Part shown: one piece after another, positions 1-6,955 of the stretch | How positions within the stretch are numbered: the stretch's first letter is position 1 | How the letters are laid out: the number at the start of each line of letters is the position of its first letter | Origin: a virus | Reading direction: 5' to 3' (one strand) | Virus record (IMG/VR): IMGVR_UViG_3300046538_000184 | Location: 1-58,862 of that record | Length of the DNA: 58,862 nt | The notes under the pieces: model-generated | What the model saw: the letters and a program-made list of their open reading frames with translations, nothing else | What the model was told of the DNA's origin: nothing | The model's database searches: none | Translations under genes and position numbers: made by a program

Positions 1-88
1 GGAGGTGTGGCCGAGTGGTTTAAGGCAACGGTCTTGAAAACCGTCGACTGTAACAGGTCCATGAGTTCGAATCCCATCGCCTCCGCCA
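1..88 (+). tRNA. tRNA-Ser (anticodon UGA), prophage insertion target
   Basis: The acceptor stem GGAGGTG pairs with CGCCTCC, followed by discriminator G and an encoded CCA at 86-88. The anticodon loop CTTGAAA (33-39) carries TGA at 35-37, and the T loop is TTCGAAT. There is a long variable arm, as in class II tRNA. Bases 1-28 are original host sequence; bases 29-88 are the prophage-supplied copy that restores the gene after integration. The displaced host 3' end is at 54170-54229. Confidence 0.97.
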
Positions 89-89
89 T
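29..89 (+). repeat. attL core, left copy of 61-bp direct repeat
   Basis: These 61 bases recur without mismatch at 54170-54230. The repeat starts in the anticodon stem of tRNA-Ser and runs just past the CCA end. Weaker similarity, with a one-base indel, continues through the following hairpin terminator to about base 137. This is the usual geometry for a tyrosine integrase that crosses over in a tRNA anticodon arm. Confidence 0.95.
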
Positions 90-100
90 CTTAAGTACAA

Positions 101-128
101 CAAAGCCCTGATTATTCGGGGCTTTGTC
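101..128 (+). terminator. Terminator after tRNA-Ser
   Basis: CAAAGCCC (101-108) pairs with GGGCTTTG (118-125), followed by a T-rich stretch. A near-identical hairpin follows the displaced tRNA end at 54243-54268, so the terminator was duplicated with the att site. Confidence 0.75.
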
Positions 129-165
129 GTTTCTGGGATCCTGAAAAATTTCTGTCGTGCCAGAT

Positions 166-200
166 GCGTTCCATAACTTTTGTGGACGCGTTCCATAACT
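166..200 (+). other. Candidate integrase arm-type binding sites, left arm
   Basis: GCGTTCCATAACT occurs twice in direct orientation, at 166-178 and 188-200, spaced 22 bp (two helical turns). The core GTTCCATAACT with trailing TCGA recurs at 54057-54070, just inside the other prophage end. Short direct repeats on both sides of an att core fit the arm sites of lambda-type integrases. This is inference; no binding data exist. Confidence 0.6.
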
Positions 201-299
201 CGACCGAGTTTTCCCCTCTCCGGCGTCCTGCCAATCGTTAAAACACTCTTCATGTAACACGGTGCTACGCTGATTCCTTGGCTGCCAAGGAAACCAAAA

Positions 300-509
300 A
301 TGCCCAACTCAGACCTGCTCCCTTCCCTTCTCTTCAAAATCAACGAAAACCAACTTGCCCTCGAAGCCGCCATCATGGAGTTGTCGAACTGGGTCGAACA
401 ACGCGGATCGGCAGACGTCGCCGAGAATGTGCGCGGCGCGCTCTGGGCGATCGACAAGAACGAAGAGTTCATCAAGATGACGCTTGCAGTGCTGATGACG
501 CCCGACTGA
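300..509 (+). CDS. Small hypothetical protein (69 aa)
   Basis: This is the first open frame inside the left prophage end. It is a soluble, mostly helical, acidic 69-aa protein with no recognised motif and no membrane segment. The ATG is preceded by only a weak purine stretch. Position next to attL on the plus strand suggests a lysogenically expressed gene, but function is unknown. Confidence 0.6.
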   Translation: MPNSDLLPSLLFKINENQLALEAAIMELSNWVEQRGSADVAENVRGALWAIDKNEEFIKMTLAVLMTPD

Positions 510-575
510 CGAATAGACGGCCAGAAATATCGTTCGGAGATATCTAGGAAAACGACTAGGAGGCGTGAGGGTCAA

Positions 576-761
576 ATGGACTTCATTTTCGATTTGATAG
601 CTCATCGTGTTGGCGTCTACGTACTGAGCTTCTTGAGTGGCGGCCGCTTCAAGGGAGAAAGTGGTTTTGCCTGGGGCTGGGCAGTTGTCGTCGGCGCGCT
701 GATTCTGATCTCTCCATTCGCAGCATTCATAGCCTTGCTCATCTACACCAGTGGCCCGTGA
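576..761 (+). CDS. Small membrane protein (61 aa)
   Basis: An AGGAGG Shine-Dalgarno (558-563) lies 12 nt upstream, with a nearer GAGGG. The protein has an amphipathic N-terminus and one strong hydrophobic segment at about residues 34-57. It is a single-pass inner-membrane peptide of unknown role, possibly a lysogenic conversion gene. Confidence 0.55.
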   Translation: MDFIFDLIAHRVGVYVLSFLSGGRFKGESGFAWGWAVVVGALILISPFAAFIALLIYTSGP

Positions 762-845
762 AGTGATGTCTCGCATGGGTCAATAACCGCAATTCGCGAC
801 AGGCGCCAATCGGCCAAAAAGCTGACGGTACCTACAGGCAGCAAT

Positions 846-865
846 CGGCCAATAGCTGCCATTCG
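846..865 (+). repeat. Left copy of 20-bp inverted repeat, in REP-like DNA
   Basis: CGGCCAATAGCTGCCATTCG at 846-865 is the exact reverse complement of 1372-1391. It sits in a longer non-coding stretch (about 780-960) with degenerate copies of CGGCCAAAAGC. The two copies bracket the 107-aa gene at 1018-1341. No other gene is visible between 762 and 1017. Confidence 0.8.
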
Positions 866-1017
866 CGAAAGGCTGCCTTCGGCCAAAAGCAGACTGTCAG
901 CAACCGATTGCAAATGCTCATTGGCCGGTTCAGGCCTTTCTCGACCACAATAAAATGGCAAAAAAAGCCAATGCTTGATTATGAAGCAGTTAAATCCAGA
1001 ACATTTACTAAAAGAAA

Positions 1018-1341
1018 ATGTACATGAAGAAGCTGAGTAATGATTTCAGTGGAGCACTCCGAACGTTTGCGTACTACATGGCAAGTGGAAGCCACTACAT
1101 GCTTGAAAACGTGGAGTACATCGACATTTATGGCTCTGAGCCGAGTGCAATTGAGATGGTCTTCGCGATATTCGCGAACGTCATAGAGATGGACAGTGAA
1201 GGGAACGTGCTCAATTTCACCTACGCCCAAAGGAGAGCGACTGACTACTTAAGGTCATACTGCGACCCATCTTTCAAAGTAAAGCCGCCTCTTGAGGACT
1301 GGGAAACTGAGTTATATGGGCCGCCCTCACTCGGACGCTAA
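1018..1341 (+). CDS. Hypothetical protein (107 aa), repeat-flanked cassette
   Basis: A 107-aa soluble protein rich in aromatic residues, with the frame opening MYMKK. It resembles small conserved proteins of unknown function (possibly the DUF7677 group; from memory, unverified). Its coding DNA is more AT-rich than its neighbours and it is bracketed by a perfect 20-bp inverted repeat (846-865 and 1372-1391), which suggests it was acquired as a unit. Either of the two leading Met codons could be the start. Confidence 0.65.
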   Translation: MYMKKLSNDFSGALRTFAYYMASGSHYMLENVEYIDIYGSEPSAIEMVFAIFANVIEMDSEGNVLNFTYAQRRATDYLRSYCDPSFKVKPPLEDWETELYGPPSLGR

Positions 1342-1371
1342 GACATTGATTTAGCTCGCAGACACGAGGGC

Positions 1372-1391
1372 CGAATGGCAGCTATTGGCCG
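1372..1391 (-). repeat. Right copy of 20-bp inverted repeat
   Basis: This is the reverse complement of 846-865 without mismatch. It lies in a non-coding stretch (1342-1486) with further REP-like words such as TCTGGCCGAAAGTAGC. Confidence 0.8.
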
Positions 1392-1486
1392 GTAGCGGTC
1401 GCTTGCAAACATCCGCTTCTGGCCGAAAGTAGCCGCACAGCTGCAGTTCGTCGCCTCACCCTCGCCCACCTGCCTCGCCTGCATTA

Positions 1487-1502
1487 CTGTACATGCATAC
1501 AG
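1487..1502. promoter_or_regulatory. LexA (SOS) box
   Basis: CTGTACATGCATACAG is a 16-bp CTG-N10-CAG palindrome, the form bound by gammaproteobacterial LexA. It lies 24 bp before the ATG at 1527 and should control that gene and the SRAP gene after it. Confidence 0.8.
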
Positions 1503-1526
1503 CTTTTGTACAGCGAACCCTGCAGC

Positions 1527-2252
1527 ATGAATTTCGACCAGGCAAAAACCCTACGGCTCCAGCGATGGCGCGCGACTCTCGAAGATCAGGACTTCCGTAT
1601 GCAAAACCCAGAGGGGCATCGGGAAACCCTTCACGAGATGGCATCTGCGCTCCGCGATGAGGGCCTGATCGACCAGCTTGAACAGTTCGATATGAATGAC
1701 ATGGCAGACGCCGCGTACTGGCATGCCGTCGAGGAGCTGCAGAACTCGCCCGGGCACTACCGCGGCGCCTCGACCTATAACGTCGTTCAGATCGACAACG
1801 GGAATCTGCTGGGCACTATCAGCCGGTCAATATTCAACTTCGAAAGTGATGAACCGCGCGGCGCTTCCTTCGCCTACGACGGCAAGGTCTACTCTGACGC
1901 GGATGGTGTGCGGCTGACTCTGGGTCTTTCTCCGAAGATTGGACGGATTTCAGGCCTGGTGATGGAAATGAATGGTCGCCGATATCAGTTGGTAGAGACC
2001 GAACGAATGATCGCTGGCGTAACGCACGGACCAATTACCGACGCCGATGCTTACCGAGCGCTTATAGATGCAGCGCAAGTCGCGCATGAAGAACGGAGTC
2101 TGCGCGCCTTTGAAAAGTTGCGGCCGCACATTGAGTCGGCAGCCTTCTGCATGTGCCCCGCCTGCCTCGATCGCTTTGATGCCCGTGAGGATTGTCCGAC
2201 CTGCGCAGGAAAAGGTTTTGTGACGAAGTCGGTGCCAGCGGGTCTACGGTGA
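1527..2252 (+). CDS. SOS-linked hypothetical protein with C-terminal zinc-knuckle motif
   Basis: A 241-aa protein directly downstream of a LexA box, with a 3' end just ahead of the SRAP gene start (2276). Most of the protein is unrecognised. Its C-terminal 40 residues carry C-x-C-P-x-C and C-P-T-C-A-G-K-G, a four-cysteine pattern like a DnaJ-type zinc-binding knuckle. A TTG at 1506 would add seven residues, but the ATG at 1527 is preferred. Promoter linkage to SRAP suggests a DNA-damage role; that is inference. Confidence 0.8.
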   Translation: MNFDQAKTLRLQRWRATLEDQDFRMQNPEGHRETLHEMASALRDEGLIDQLEQFDMNDMADAAYWHAVEELQNSPGHYRGASTYNVVQIDNGNLLGTISRSIFNFESDEPRGASFAYDGKVYSDADGVRLTLGLSPKIGRISGLVMEMNGRRYQLVETERMIAGVTHGPITDADAYRALIDAAQVAHEERSLRAFEKLRPHIESAAFCMCPACLDRFDAREDCPTCAGKGFVTKSVPAGLR

Positions 2253-2275
2253 AAGATCGATGCGAGGAACTGGCA

Positions 2276-2956
2276 ATGTGCGGACGACTTACCCAGTACA
2301 GTGGCATTCATGACTTCGTGGAGGCGCTCAGCATGCCGAACGCCTTGATCAGCACTGTCAACGAACAACCACTGGAGCGCTATAACGCGGCGCCTACGTC
2401 TCAGCTCGCGCTGTTTCACCAAGAGGGTGAGTTCCTCCACGCCGATATGGTGCGGTGGGGGTGGCGTCCGCACTGGGCCAACGACCGCGCGGCACCAATC
2501 AACGCCCGCGTAGAGAAAGTTGCCCACGGGCCGTTCTTCCGTGCGATTTGGCCGCACCGTGCGATCATCGCGATCAACAACTGGTTCGAGTGGGTTGACG
2601 AAGGTGGCCCGAAAAAGCAGCCCTACTTGATCCGGCACCGGGATGGCTCACCCATTCTATGCGCCGCAATCGGCCAATACCCTAGTACCGAGCATGATCC
2701 CAGCGAACACGACGGCTTCGTGATTATCACCGCAGACAGCGCCGGCGGGATGGTCGACATCCATGATCGGCGGCCGGTAGCGCTAGCGCCTGAACTTGCA
2801 CGTGAATGGCTGGATCCGGCCACGCCGAAAGAGCGCGCCGAACAGATGGTGCTGCACCAGGGCGAGCCGACAGAAGTTTTCGAGTGGTTCAAGGTTGACC
2901 AGGCGGTGGGGAATGTCCGCAACCAAGGTCCAGACCTAATCAAACCGGTCGGATGA
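2276..2956 (+). CDS. SRAP (YedK/HMCES) abasic-site DNA-protein crosslinking protein
   Basis: The start at 2276 is fixed by the invariant MCGR N-terminus: Cys2 becomes the catalytic residue after Met removal. Other family residues are in place: Asn76 in PINAR, Glu105 in NWFEW and His163 in VDIHDRR, matching Asn75, Glu105 and His160 of E. coli YedK. SRAP proteins form a thiazolidine crosslink with abasic sites in single-stranded DNA and shield them. Length (226 aa) is typical. A GAGGA Shine-Dalgarno precedes the ATG. The LexA box at 1487 implies damage induction. Confidence 0.95.
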   Translation: MCGRLTQYSGIHDFVEALSMPNALISTVNEQPLERYNAAPTSQLALFHQEGEFLHADMVRWGWRPHWANDRAAPINARVEKVAHGPFFRAIWPHRAIIAINNWFEWVDEGGPKKQPYLIRHRDGSPILCAAIGQYPSTEHDPSEHDGFVIITADSAGGMVDIHDRRPVALAPELAREWLDPATPKERAEQMVLHQGEPTEVFEWFKVDQAVGNVRNQGPDLIKPVG

Positions 2957-3196
2957 TCAGCTCCGTGTCAGAGTCTTCAGGCGCTCCACCAGCGCTGCTT
3001 CAAAAATGATGTACAGCCGTTCAGCATCACCGGTGCGCAAAGCGCCGCTGGTTTCCATTCCAAGCACGAAGCCATCGGCTCGCGCTCCCGCCTTCACAGC
3101 GATAATCATCGAATCTGCCCGGACAATCTGCGCCAGCAGCCGATCCGCTTCTCTCTGCATCCTCTCGCTCAACACCACGCCTTCCAATTCAGCCAC
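2957..3196 (-). CDS. Hypothetical protein (79 aa)
   Basis: A short minus-strand frame at the far downstream end of the late operon, abutting the convergent SRAP stop codon. It is mostly helical and soluble, with no motif recognised. Similar small genes often follow lysis cassettes in Pseudomonas phages. Confidence 0.55.
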   Translation of the reverse strand: MAELEGVVLSERMQREADRLLAQIVRADSMIIAVKAGARADGFVLGMETSGALRTGDAERLYIIFEAALVERLKTLTRS

Positions 3197-3208
3197 CTAT
3201 TACCTTCA

Positions 3209-3295
3209 CTACGACATCCAATACATGACGGAAAGAACTACTGAAACCCAAATAATCGTCATCAAAATTGAGTAGCCCGCCAGTTGCTTGTCCAT
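3209..3295 (-). CDS. Possible 28-aa membrane peptide
   Basis: This tiny minus-strand frame begins MDKQLAGYS and is then almost wholly hydrophobic (residues 8-27), consistent with one membrane span. It lies between the spanin genes and the 79-aa gene. There is no convincing Shine-Dalgarno, so it may be fortuitous. Confidence 0.35.
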   Translation of the reverse strand: MDKQLAGYSILMTIIWVSVVLSVMYWMS

Positions 3296-3368
3296 GTTCG
3301 CCATTCATCCCGTCCGAGTCTAAATGATGGTTCACAGCTTGCGACCTCGCAAGAATGGCGCCGCGCCA

Positions 3369-3878
3369 TCACTGCTGCAGATTCTTCACATACGCCTGGC
3401 AAGCCTGCAGCGCGATCAATCCACGGTCGCCGGTGTCGGTGATGGCGATAATTCGTTGAGCATGCGCCGGGTCAAGTCGGGCGCGTACGGCTGCATGATC
3501 CACGCCGCCGGCGCCGGCGGTGGCAGGCATGTCGCAGCCTTTGGCAACGTCGGTTGCGTCGAGGAGGACGGACAGCCGCAGATCAGAAGTGGCAAGGCGA
3601 TCACGCAGGCGATCTTGGTCACGTTGGGCATCAGTCATTTTCCTGAAGTGGGTTTGCTCGCTGGCCGAAAGCTTCTGCTCGAGCGCCATCCGCTTATCCT
3701 GCTCGGCCTGCTGCGCGGTGGCGGCAGCTTGGGTGAGCTGATTAAGGGTTTCGGTGTGCAGCTTGGACTGCTCGGCCAATTGCCGGCCGTAGCGCCACTC
3801 CTGAAACTGCCAGGCGCTGCCGAAGCCGGCGAGCACCAGCGTAAGAGCGCCCACCGTTTTCCAAGGTACGACCATCAC
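3369..3878 (-). CDS. Rz-like i-spanin
   Basis: A 169-aa protein with one N-terminal membrane anchor (about residues 8-24) followed by a long coiled coil rich in Gln, Ala and Lys (about 30-110). This is the inner-membrane spanin layout. Its start overlaps the endolysin stop by 4 nt. It carries an embedded second gene (3416-3631) in another frame, the classic Rz/Rz1 arrangement for disrupting the outer membrane in lysis. Confidence 0.85.
   Translation of the reverse strand: MMVVPWKTVGALTLVLAGFGSAWQFQEWRYGRQLAEQSKLHTETLNQLTQAAATAQQAEQDKRMALEQKLSASEQTHFRKMTDAQRDQDRLRDRLATSDLRLSVLLDATDVAKGCDMPATAGAGGVDHAAVRARLDPAHAQRIIAITDTGDRGLIALQACQAYVKNLQQ
3416..3631 (-). CDS. Rz1-like o-spanin lipoprotein nested in Rz
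   Basis: This 71-aa frame lies entirely inside Rz in a different frame. It has a basic N-terminus, a hydrophobic signal ending LLICGC (lipobox-like, Cys at about residue 20) and a proline-rich mature part (PSSSTQPTLP, LPPPAPAAW). Short proline-rich lipoproteins nested in Rz are typical o-spanins. Confidence 0.75.
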   Translation of the reverse strand: MPNVTKIACVIALPLLICGCPSSSTQPTLPKAATCLPPPAPAAWIMQPYAPDLTRRMLNELSPSPTPATVD

Positions 3879-4297
3879 GGCACATCCCTGAAGAACACGT
3901 GACCACCCAACTTGAGCGTCTGCTTTGCCTTCGCCGCCCAGGCCGGGGCCTTGATACTGGTGGCGTAGTAGTGCGTGGCACCGCCGGTAGGATCGGGCAC
4001 TTTCCCATCGATCACCTGGTCAGCCGCGATCCGACACTGCGCCAGCTCGCGGAACGGAATCTGCTTCACGCCGATCAGGAACTGATAGTTCGGATCGGTC
4101 TTGTTCCAGCAGCTGAACTGGTACGGCTTCTGGCAGACGCCGGCATAGCCTTCGCCCCACCACGACTTATCCCTTCCATCGAATACGCGGTTTCGGATCG
4201 TCCAAGCGACGGCGATTTGCCCCGCAGTGCCTTCACCGCGAGCCTCCCCCCACAGCGTGCGGGCGAGGATGTCGCGGTCTCTTTCAGTGATGGTCAT
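3875..4297 (-). CDS. Endolysin, SleB-type cell wall hydrolase
   Basis: A 140-aa protein with the SleB/CwlJ hydrolase pattern: LARTLWGEARGEG near the N-terminus (catalytic Glu), IRNRV, then PYQFSCW and a C-terminal GGATHYY. These enzymes cleave peptidoglycan glycan strands. There is no signal peptide, so export would depend on the holin. It is followed directly by Rz/Rz1, forming the lysis end of the late operon; the holin is at the other end (29959-30291). Confidence 0.88.
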   Translation of the reverse strand: MTITERDRDILARTLWGEARGEGTAGQIAVAWTIRNRVFDGRDKSWWGEGYAGVCQKPYQFSCWNKTDPNYQFLIGVKQIPFRELAQCRIAADQVIDGKVPDPTGGATHYYATSIKAPAWAAKAKQTLKLGGHVFFRDVP

Positions 4298-4311
4298 ATT
4301 TTTCTCCAGAC

Positions 4312-4338
4312 AAAAAAATACCCGCTCAATGGCGGGTA
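4312..4338 (-). terminator. Intrinsic terminator upstream of endolysin
   Basis: On the minus strand TACCCGCC-CATT-GAGCGGGTA is followed by seven Ts (plus-strand A run 4312-4318). It lies between the fibre-assembly gene and the endolysin, so lysis genes need readthrough or antitermination. Confidence 0.75.
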
Positions 4339-4677
4339 TCAGGATTCAGGCGGGGTCGGCCAGTCGGGCTGTTCAGGCCAACCGGGGCGTTCTGGTGTTT
4401 TGCTCAGCGCAATCAAATATCGCTTCCAAGACTTCCAGATGGCCCGGTCTTCTTCACTGACTTCGTCGATATCGACGGCGGCTTGCAGTGGACTGATCTT
4501 TTCGTCGGCAAACTGCCGAAGCTGATTGGCAGTACTCTGAGATGAGCGAACCGCATCAGCTTTCTGGGCCGCCTCAACCAGCCAGTCTGGCAGTGTTTCG
4601 ACATAGGTTTCATCAGGCGCCAATTCATGCTCGGGCCCGACAGCGCGCCAGCCTGTCTCAGTGATCGCGTATCCCAT
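4339..4677 (-). CDS. Tail fibre assembly chaperone (Tfa-like)
   Basis: A 112-aa protein placed right after the fibre gene (stop and start adjacent at 4677/4678). It has the Tfa-like N-terminus (GYAITETGWRAV) and a conserved-looking stretch with paired tryptophans (IWKSWKRYLIAL), ending in a Pro/Trp-rich tail. These chaperones fold or cap phage tail fibres. Confidence 0.75.
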   Translation of the reverse strand: MGYAITETGWRAVGPEHELAPDETYVETLPDWLVEAAQKADAVRSSQSTANQLRQFADEKISPLQAAVDIDEVSEEDRAIWKSWKRYLIALSKTPERPGWPEQPDWPTPPES

Positions 4678-5865
4678 TTATCTATCCATCCCATAGCCAG
4701 CAACATCGAAAGTGGCAGCCCCACCAGTGGTTGAGTTCCAGAAAGAAAACTGTCCACCGCTGTCTAGAAGAATCGTCATCGGCACTTGCGAGCCGGCTGA
4801 GACCCGGTTGAAAACCGCGGCGGCATCTCCCGGGAGCCCCAAGAACAAAACCGGGGTTCCACCTTGTACTGCGATGATCGCGGCGGTTTGAGTAGTTAGA
4901 GGAACCATGTCACGAAGAGATACAGTCGTCGGTGCGGTCTGGTTGGCGCCGGCGACGACCCGGAATGGTGCCGCAGATAGAAGCGCTCGGTAACGAGCAA
5001 TCCCCATCGAATCGATCTGAAAACTCTGCATGCCAACACCAGCGTTCGATTTCACAGCAAACACGAATCTACGGGAGGTATCGCCCGTTTTTGTTCTTGC
5101 CGTGCCCGAATAAGGCGCAGCGGGAGGCGTAGTCACCAACTCCAATGCCGGCGTTCCTGCATTGTCATAGAGGTACAAGTAGTACCAAGTGTTGGATGTG
5201 AGTGACAGACCCGAAAGGGTCAGAGCGGGTTGCACAACAAGAGGCTTTCCTAAGCTTGGGATGTAAGCCGCTCCCGGTGAAAGCGTCAGGGATGTGGACG
5301 AATTCCATTGAGGAATAAGCCCTTCTATGTATCCGACTGATACCCCTGTACCAAATGCCGCCTTCCCTGCCTGAAGCTTGCCGATGGCAACCAGCAATGA
5401 GTCTGTCGCCTCGACTGGTGTTTTAACCCCCAAATCAAGCCCCGTCAGAGTGACAGCTCGTACAGTTGCTGGAGTCGCGTATTTGTTTGTCACACCCTCC
5501 GGAAGCCCATCAGCGTTCGTCAGACTAAGGGACGCCCGCACCCCGGCTTGCGTGGGATCCTCTCCCAGAACTGCCAATACGCCACCGAACTGATTCTTCA
5601 AACTATTGAAAGCATCGGCCAGTAATTTCGCATAACCCTGCACGGGCATGATCGCGTAGGCCGATCCACTTACAGAAACGCCTTTATACGCAGGAATGAT
5701 CGAAAGCTGGGTCGGACTGGCGATGTTTCCGATTTCATAATTCAATCCATCAGGCCCAACAAACGCATCACCAACCCGGGCATTGGCCACGAAATCCGCA
5801 TTCGTTCCTACGACAGTCGTTGATCCGCTGGTGACGGCGACTGTTCCCCCTCTGAGCCAAGGCAT
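4678..5865 (-). CDS. Tail fibre protein
   Basis: A 395-aa protein opening MPWLRGGTVAVTSGS, a phage fibre N-terminal pattern that docks to the tail tip. The central and C-terminal parts are rich in beta-strand, Gly, Thr and Ser, as expected for a trimeric receptor-binding fibre. It lies between two intrinsic terminators and is followed by its likely chaperone. Host range would be set here. Confidence 0.78.
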   Translation of the reverse strand: MPWLRGGTVAVTSGSTTVVGTNADFVANARVGDAFVGPDGLNYEIGNIASPTQLSIIPAYKGVSVSGSAYAIMPVQGYAKLLADAFNSLKNQFGGVLAVLGEDPTQAGVRASLSLTNADGLPEGVTNKYATPATVRAVTLTGLDLGVKTPVEATDSLLVAIGKLQAGKAAFGTGVSVGYIEGLIPQWNSSTSLTLSPGAAYIPSLGKPLVVQPALTLSGLSLTSNTWYYLYLYDNAGTPALELVTTPPAAPYSGTARTKTGDTSRRFVFAVKSNAGVGMQSFQIDSMGIARYRALLSAAPFRVVAGANQTAPTTVSLRDMVPLTTQTAAIIAVQGGTPVLFLGLPGDAAAVFNRVSAGSQVPMTILLDSGGQFSFWNSTTGGAATFDVAGYGMDR

Positions 5866-5888
5866 GGTGTTTCCTTTTTTTAGTCGAT

Positions 5889-5912
5889 AAAAAACCCGCT
5901 CATCGGCGGGTT
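5889..5912 (-). terminator. Intrinsic terminator before tail fibre
   Basis: On the minus strand AACCCGCC-GATG-AGCGGGTT is followed by a T run. It separates the 241-aa tail protein from the fibre gene. Confidence 0.75.
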
Positions 5913-5921
5913 GTTTGTGGC

Positions 5922-6647
5922 TTAGAGCGCGCGCATGGGCCTAGCGGCGAATGTAGTTCTGCCGTTTTTGGCAGTACCTCCCTCCGAACTCACCACTGCA
6001 CCGACGTAGCCATTGAGTGTGGTGCGAACTCCAGCATGAAAGCCGCAAGGCGTTTCCAGTGTTGTGTTGCCGTTGTAAATTTTCCCCCCAAGTAATGTCG
6101 AAGCCAGGAAGTAATCGTCGTAAGAGCCAGTCCACGGCATTTGATATCCGCTCCAGTAGACCCCGGATACCTCTCCCCCGCGGTTGTCCAACGACCACCC
6201 CTCATTGATGGGGAAACCTGTCATCACCAGAAGATTGTCCGCACCGACAAAAATCTGCTCATTCGCAGCATTGCGTAAACGCAGATCGTATTCATTGGGT
6301 GACGACGTTGAGCGGAATGTAGCGACTAGCCATCGCCCGCTACAGTCAGTACTGTTGAAGGGTGCCATCAGATGCAATTTGAAATAGAACCCGGTCCAGT
6401 TGCCGGGACCGCCGGTCTGCATCAGCGTGTGATACATGCCATGGTTGTTCGGATTCAAGAACACATGCGGCGCTTCAGGGGTTGTTATCGGTGTCGGGTA
6501 AGTGATCACCGCCGTGGTGATGGTTGTCTGTGAGGTCGGAGTTTTCCCTATGGCGTAGCTGCCAGATGCCGCCACGTTTAAGACTTTATTGTCGCTGTCT
6601 ATCTGGAAGAAATTCTGGCCGTTACGTGACCTGAATCCATAGTCCAT
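5922..6647 (-). CDS. Phage tail-tip protein, hypothetical (241 aa)
   Basis: The N-terminus (MDYGFRSRNG, FQIDSD) is of the kind seen in small tail-associated proteins next to gpJ in Pseudomonas siphophages. The rest is beta-rich and Gly/Thr/Asn-rich. It sits between gpJ and the fibre, so a tail tip or receptor-recognition accessory is likely. The exact role is unknown. Confidence 0.65.
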   Translation of the reverse strand: MDYGFRSRNGQNFFQIDSDNKVLNVAASGSYAIGKTPTSQTTITTAVITYPTPITTPEAPHVFLNPNNHGMYHTLMQTGGPGNWTGFYFKLHLMAPFNSTDCSGRWLVATFRSTSSPNEYDLRLRNAANEQIFVGADNLLVMTGFPINEGWSLDNRGGEVSGVYWSGYQMPWTGSYDDYFLASTLLGGKIYNGNTTLETPCGFHAGVRTTLNGYVGAVVSSEGGTAKNGRTTFAARPMRAL

Positions 6648-6655
6648 GCCACCTC

Positions 6656-6955
6656 CTATTGGTAAGTCAGAATAAACACGTTGAGCACCAACCCTTGCCC
6701 ACGCCGAACTCTGAGCTGTCCTGCCGACCAGAACACAGCGGGCAATACGGCAAACTCATTCGCCTGGCTCGCAAGGGTCACGCATACAAACGACTGAGCA
6801 GTGATCTCCGGCATGCTGATAAAGCTGGTGAAGTCGCTGGTTATGGGCGGAACGGTGACTTGCCTGGTCACAATCGACCGTACGGTCATCGTTGACGACT
6901 CAAGCGTAACCCGCCCCATCGCGTCTTTTGTTCTCGCACCGTAGTAGTCCATCAC
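6656..6955 (-). CDS. Phage tail-associated hypothetical (99 aa)
   Basis: Its start overlaps the gpJ stop (TGATG), so it is translationally coupled to gpJ. It is a beta-rich 99-aa protein with no motif recognised, probably part of the distal tail. Confidence 0.65.
   Translation of the reverse strand: MMDYYGARTKDAMGRVTLESSTMTVRSIVTRQVTVPPITSDFTSFISMPEITAQSFVCVTLASQANEFAVLPAVFWSAGQLRVRRGQGLVLNVFILTYQ

Noticed and set aside
2192-2275. A 28-residue N-terminal extension of the SRAP protein
   Set aside because: SRAP function requires Cys at position 2 after Met removal, which fixes the start at 2276.
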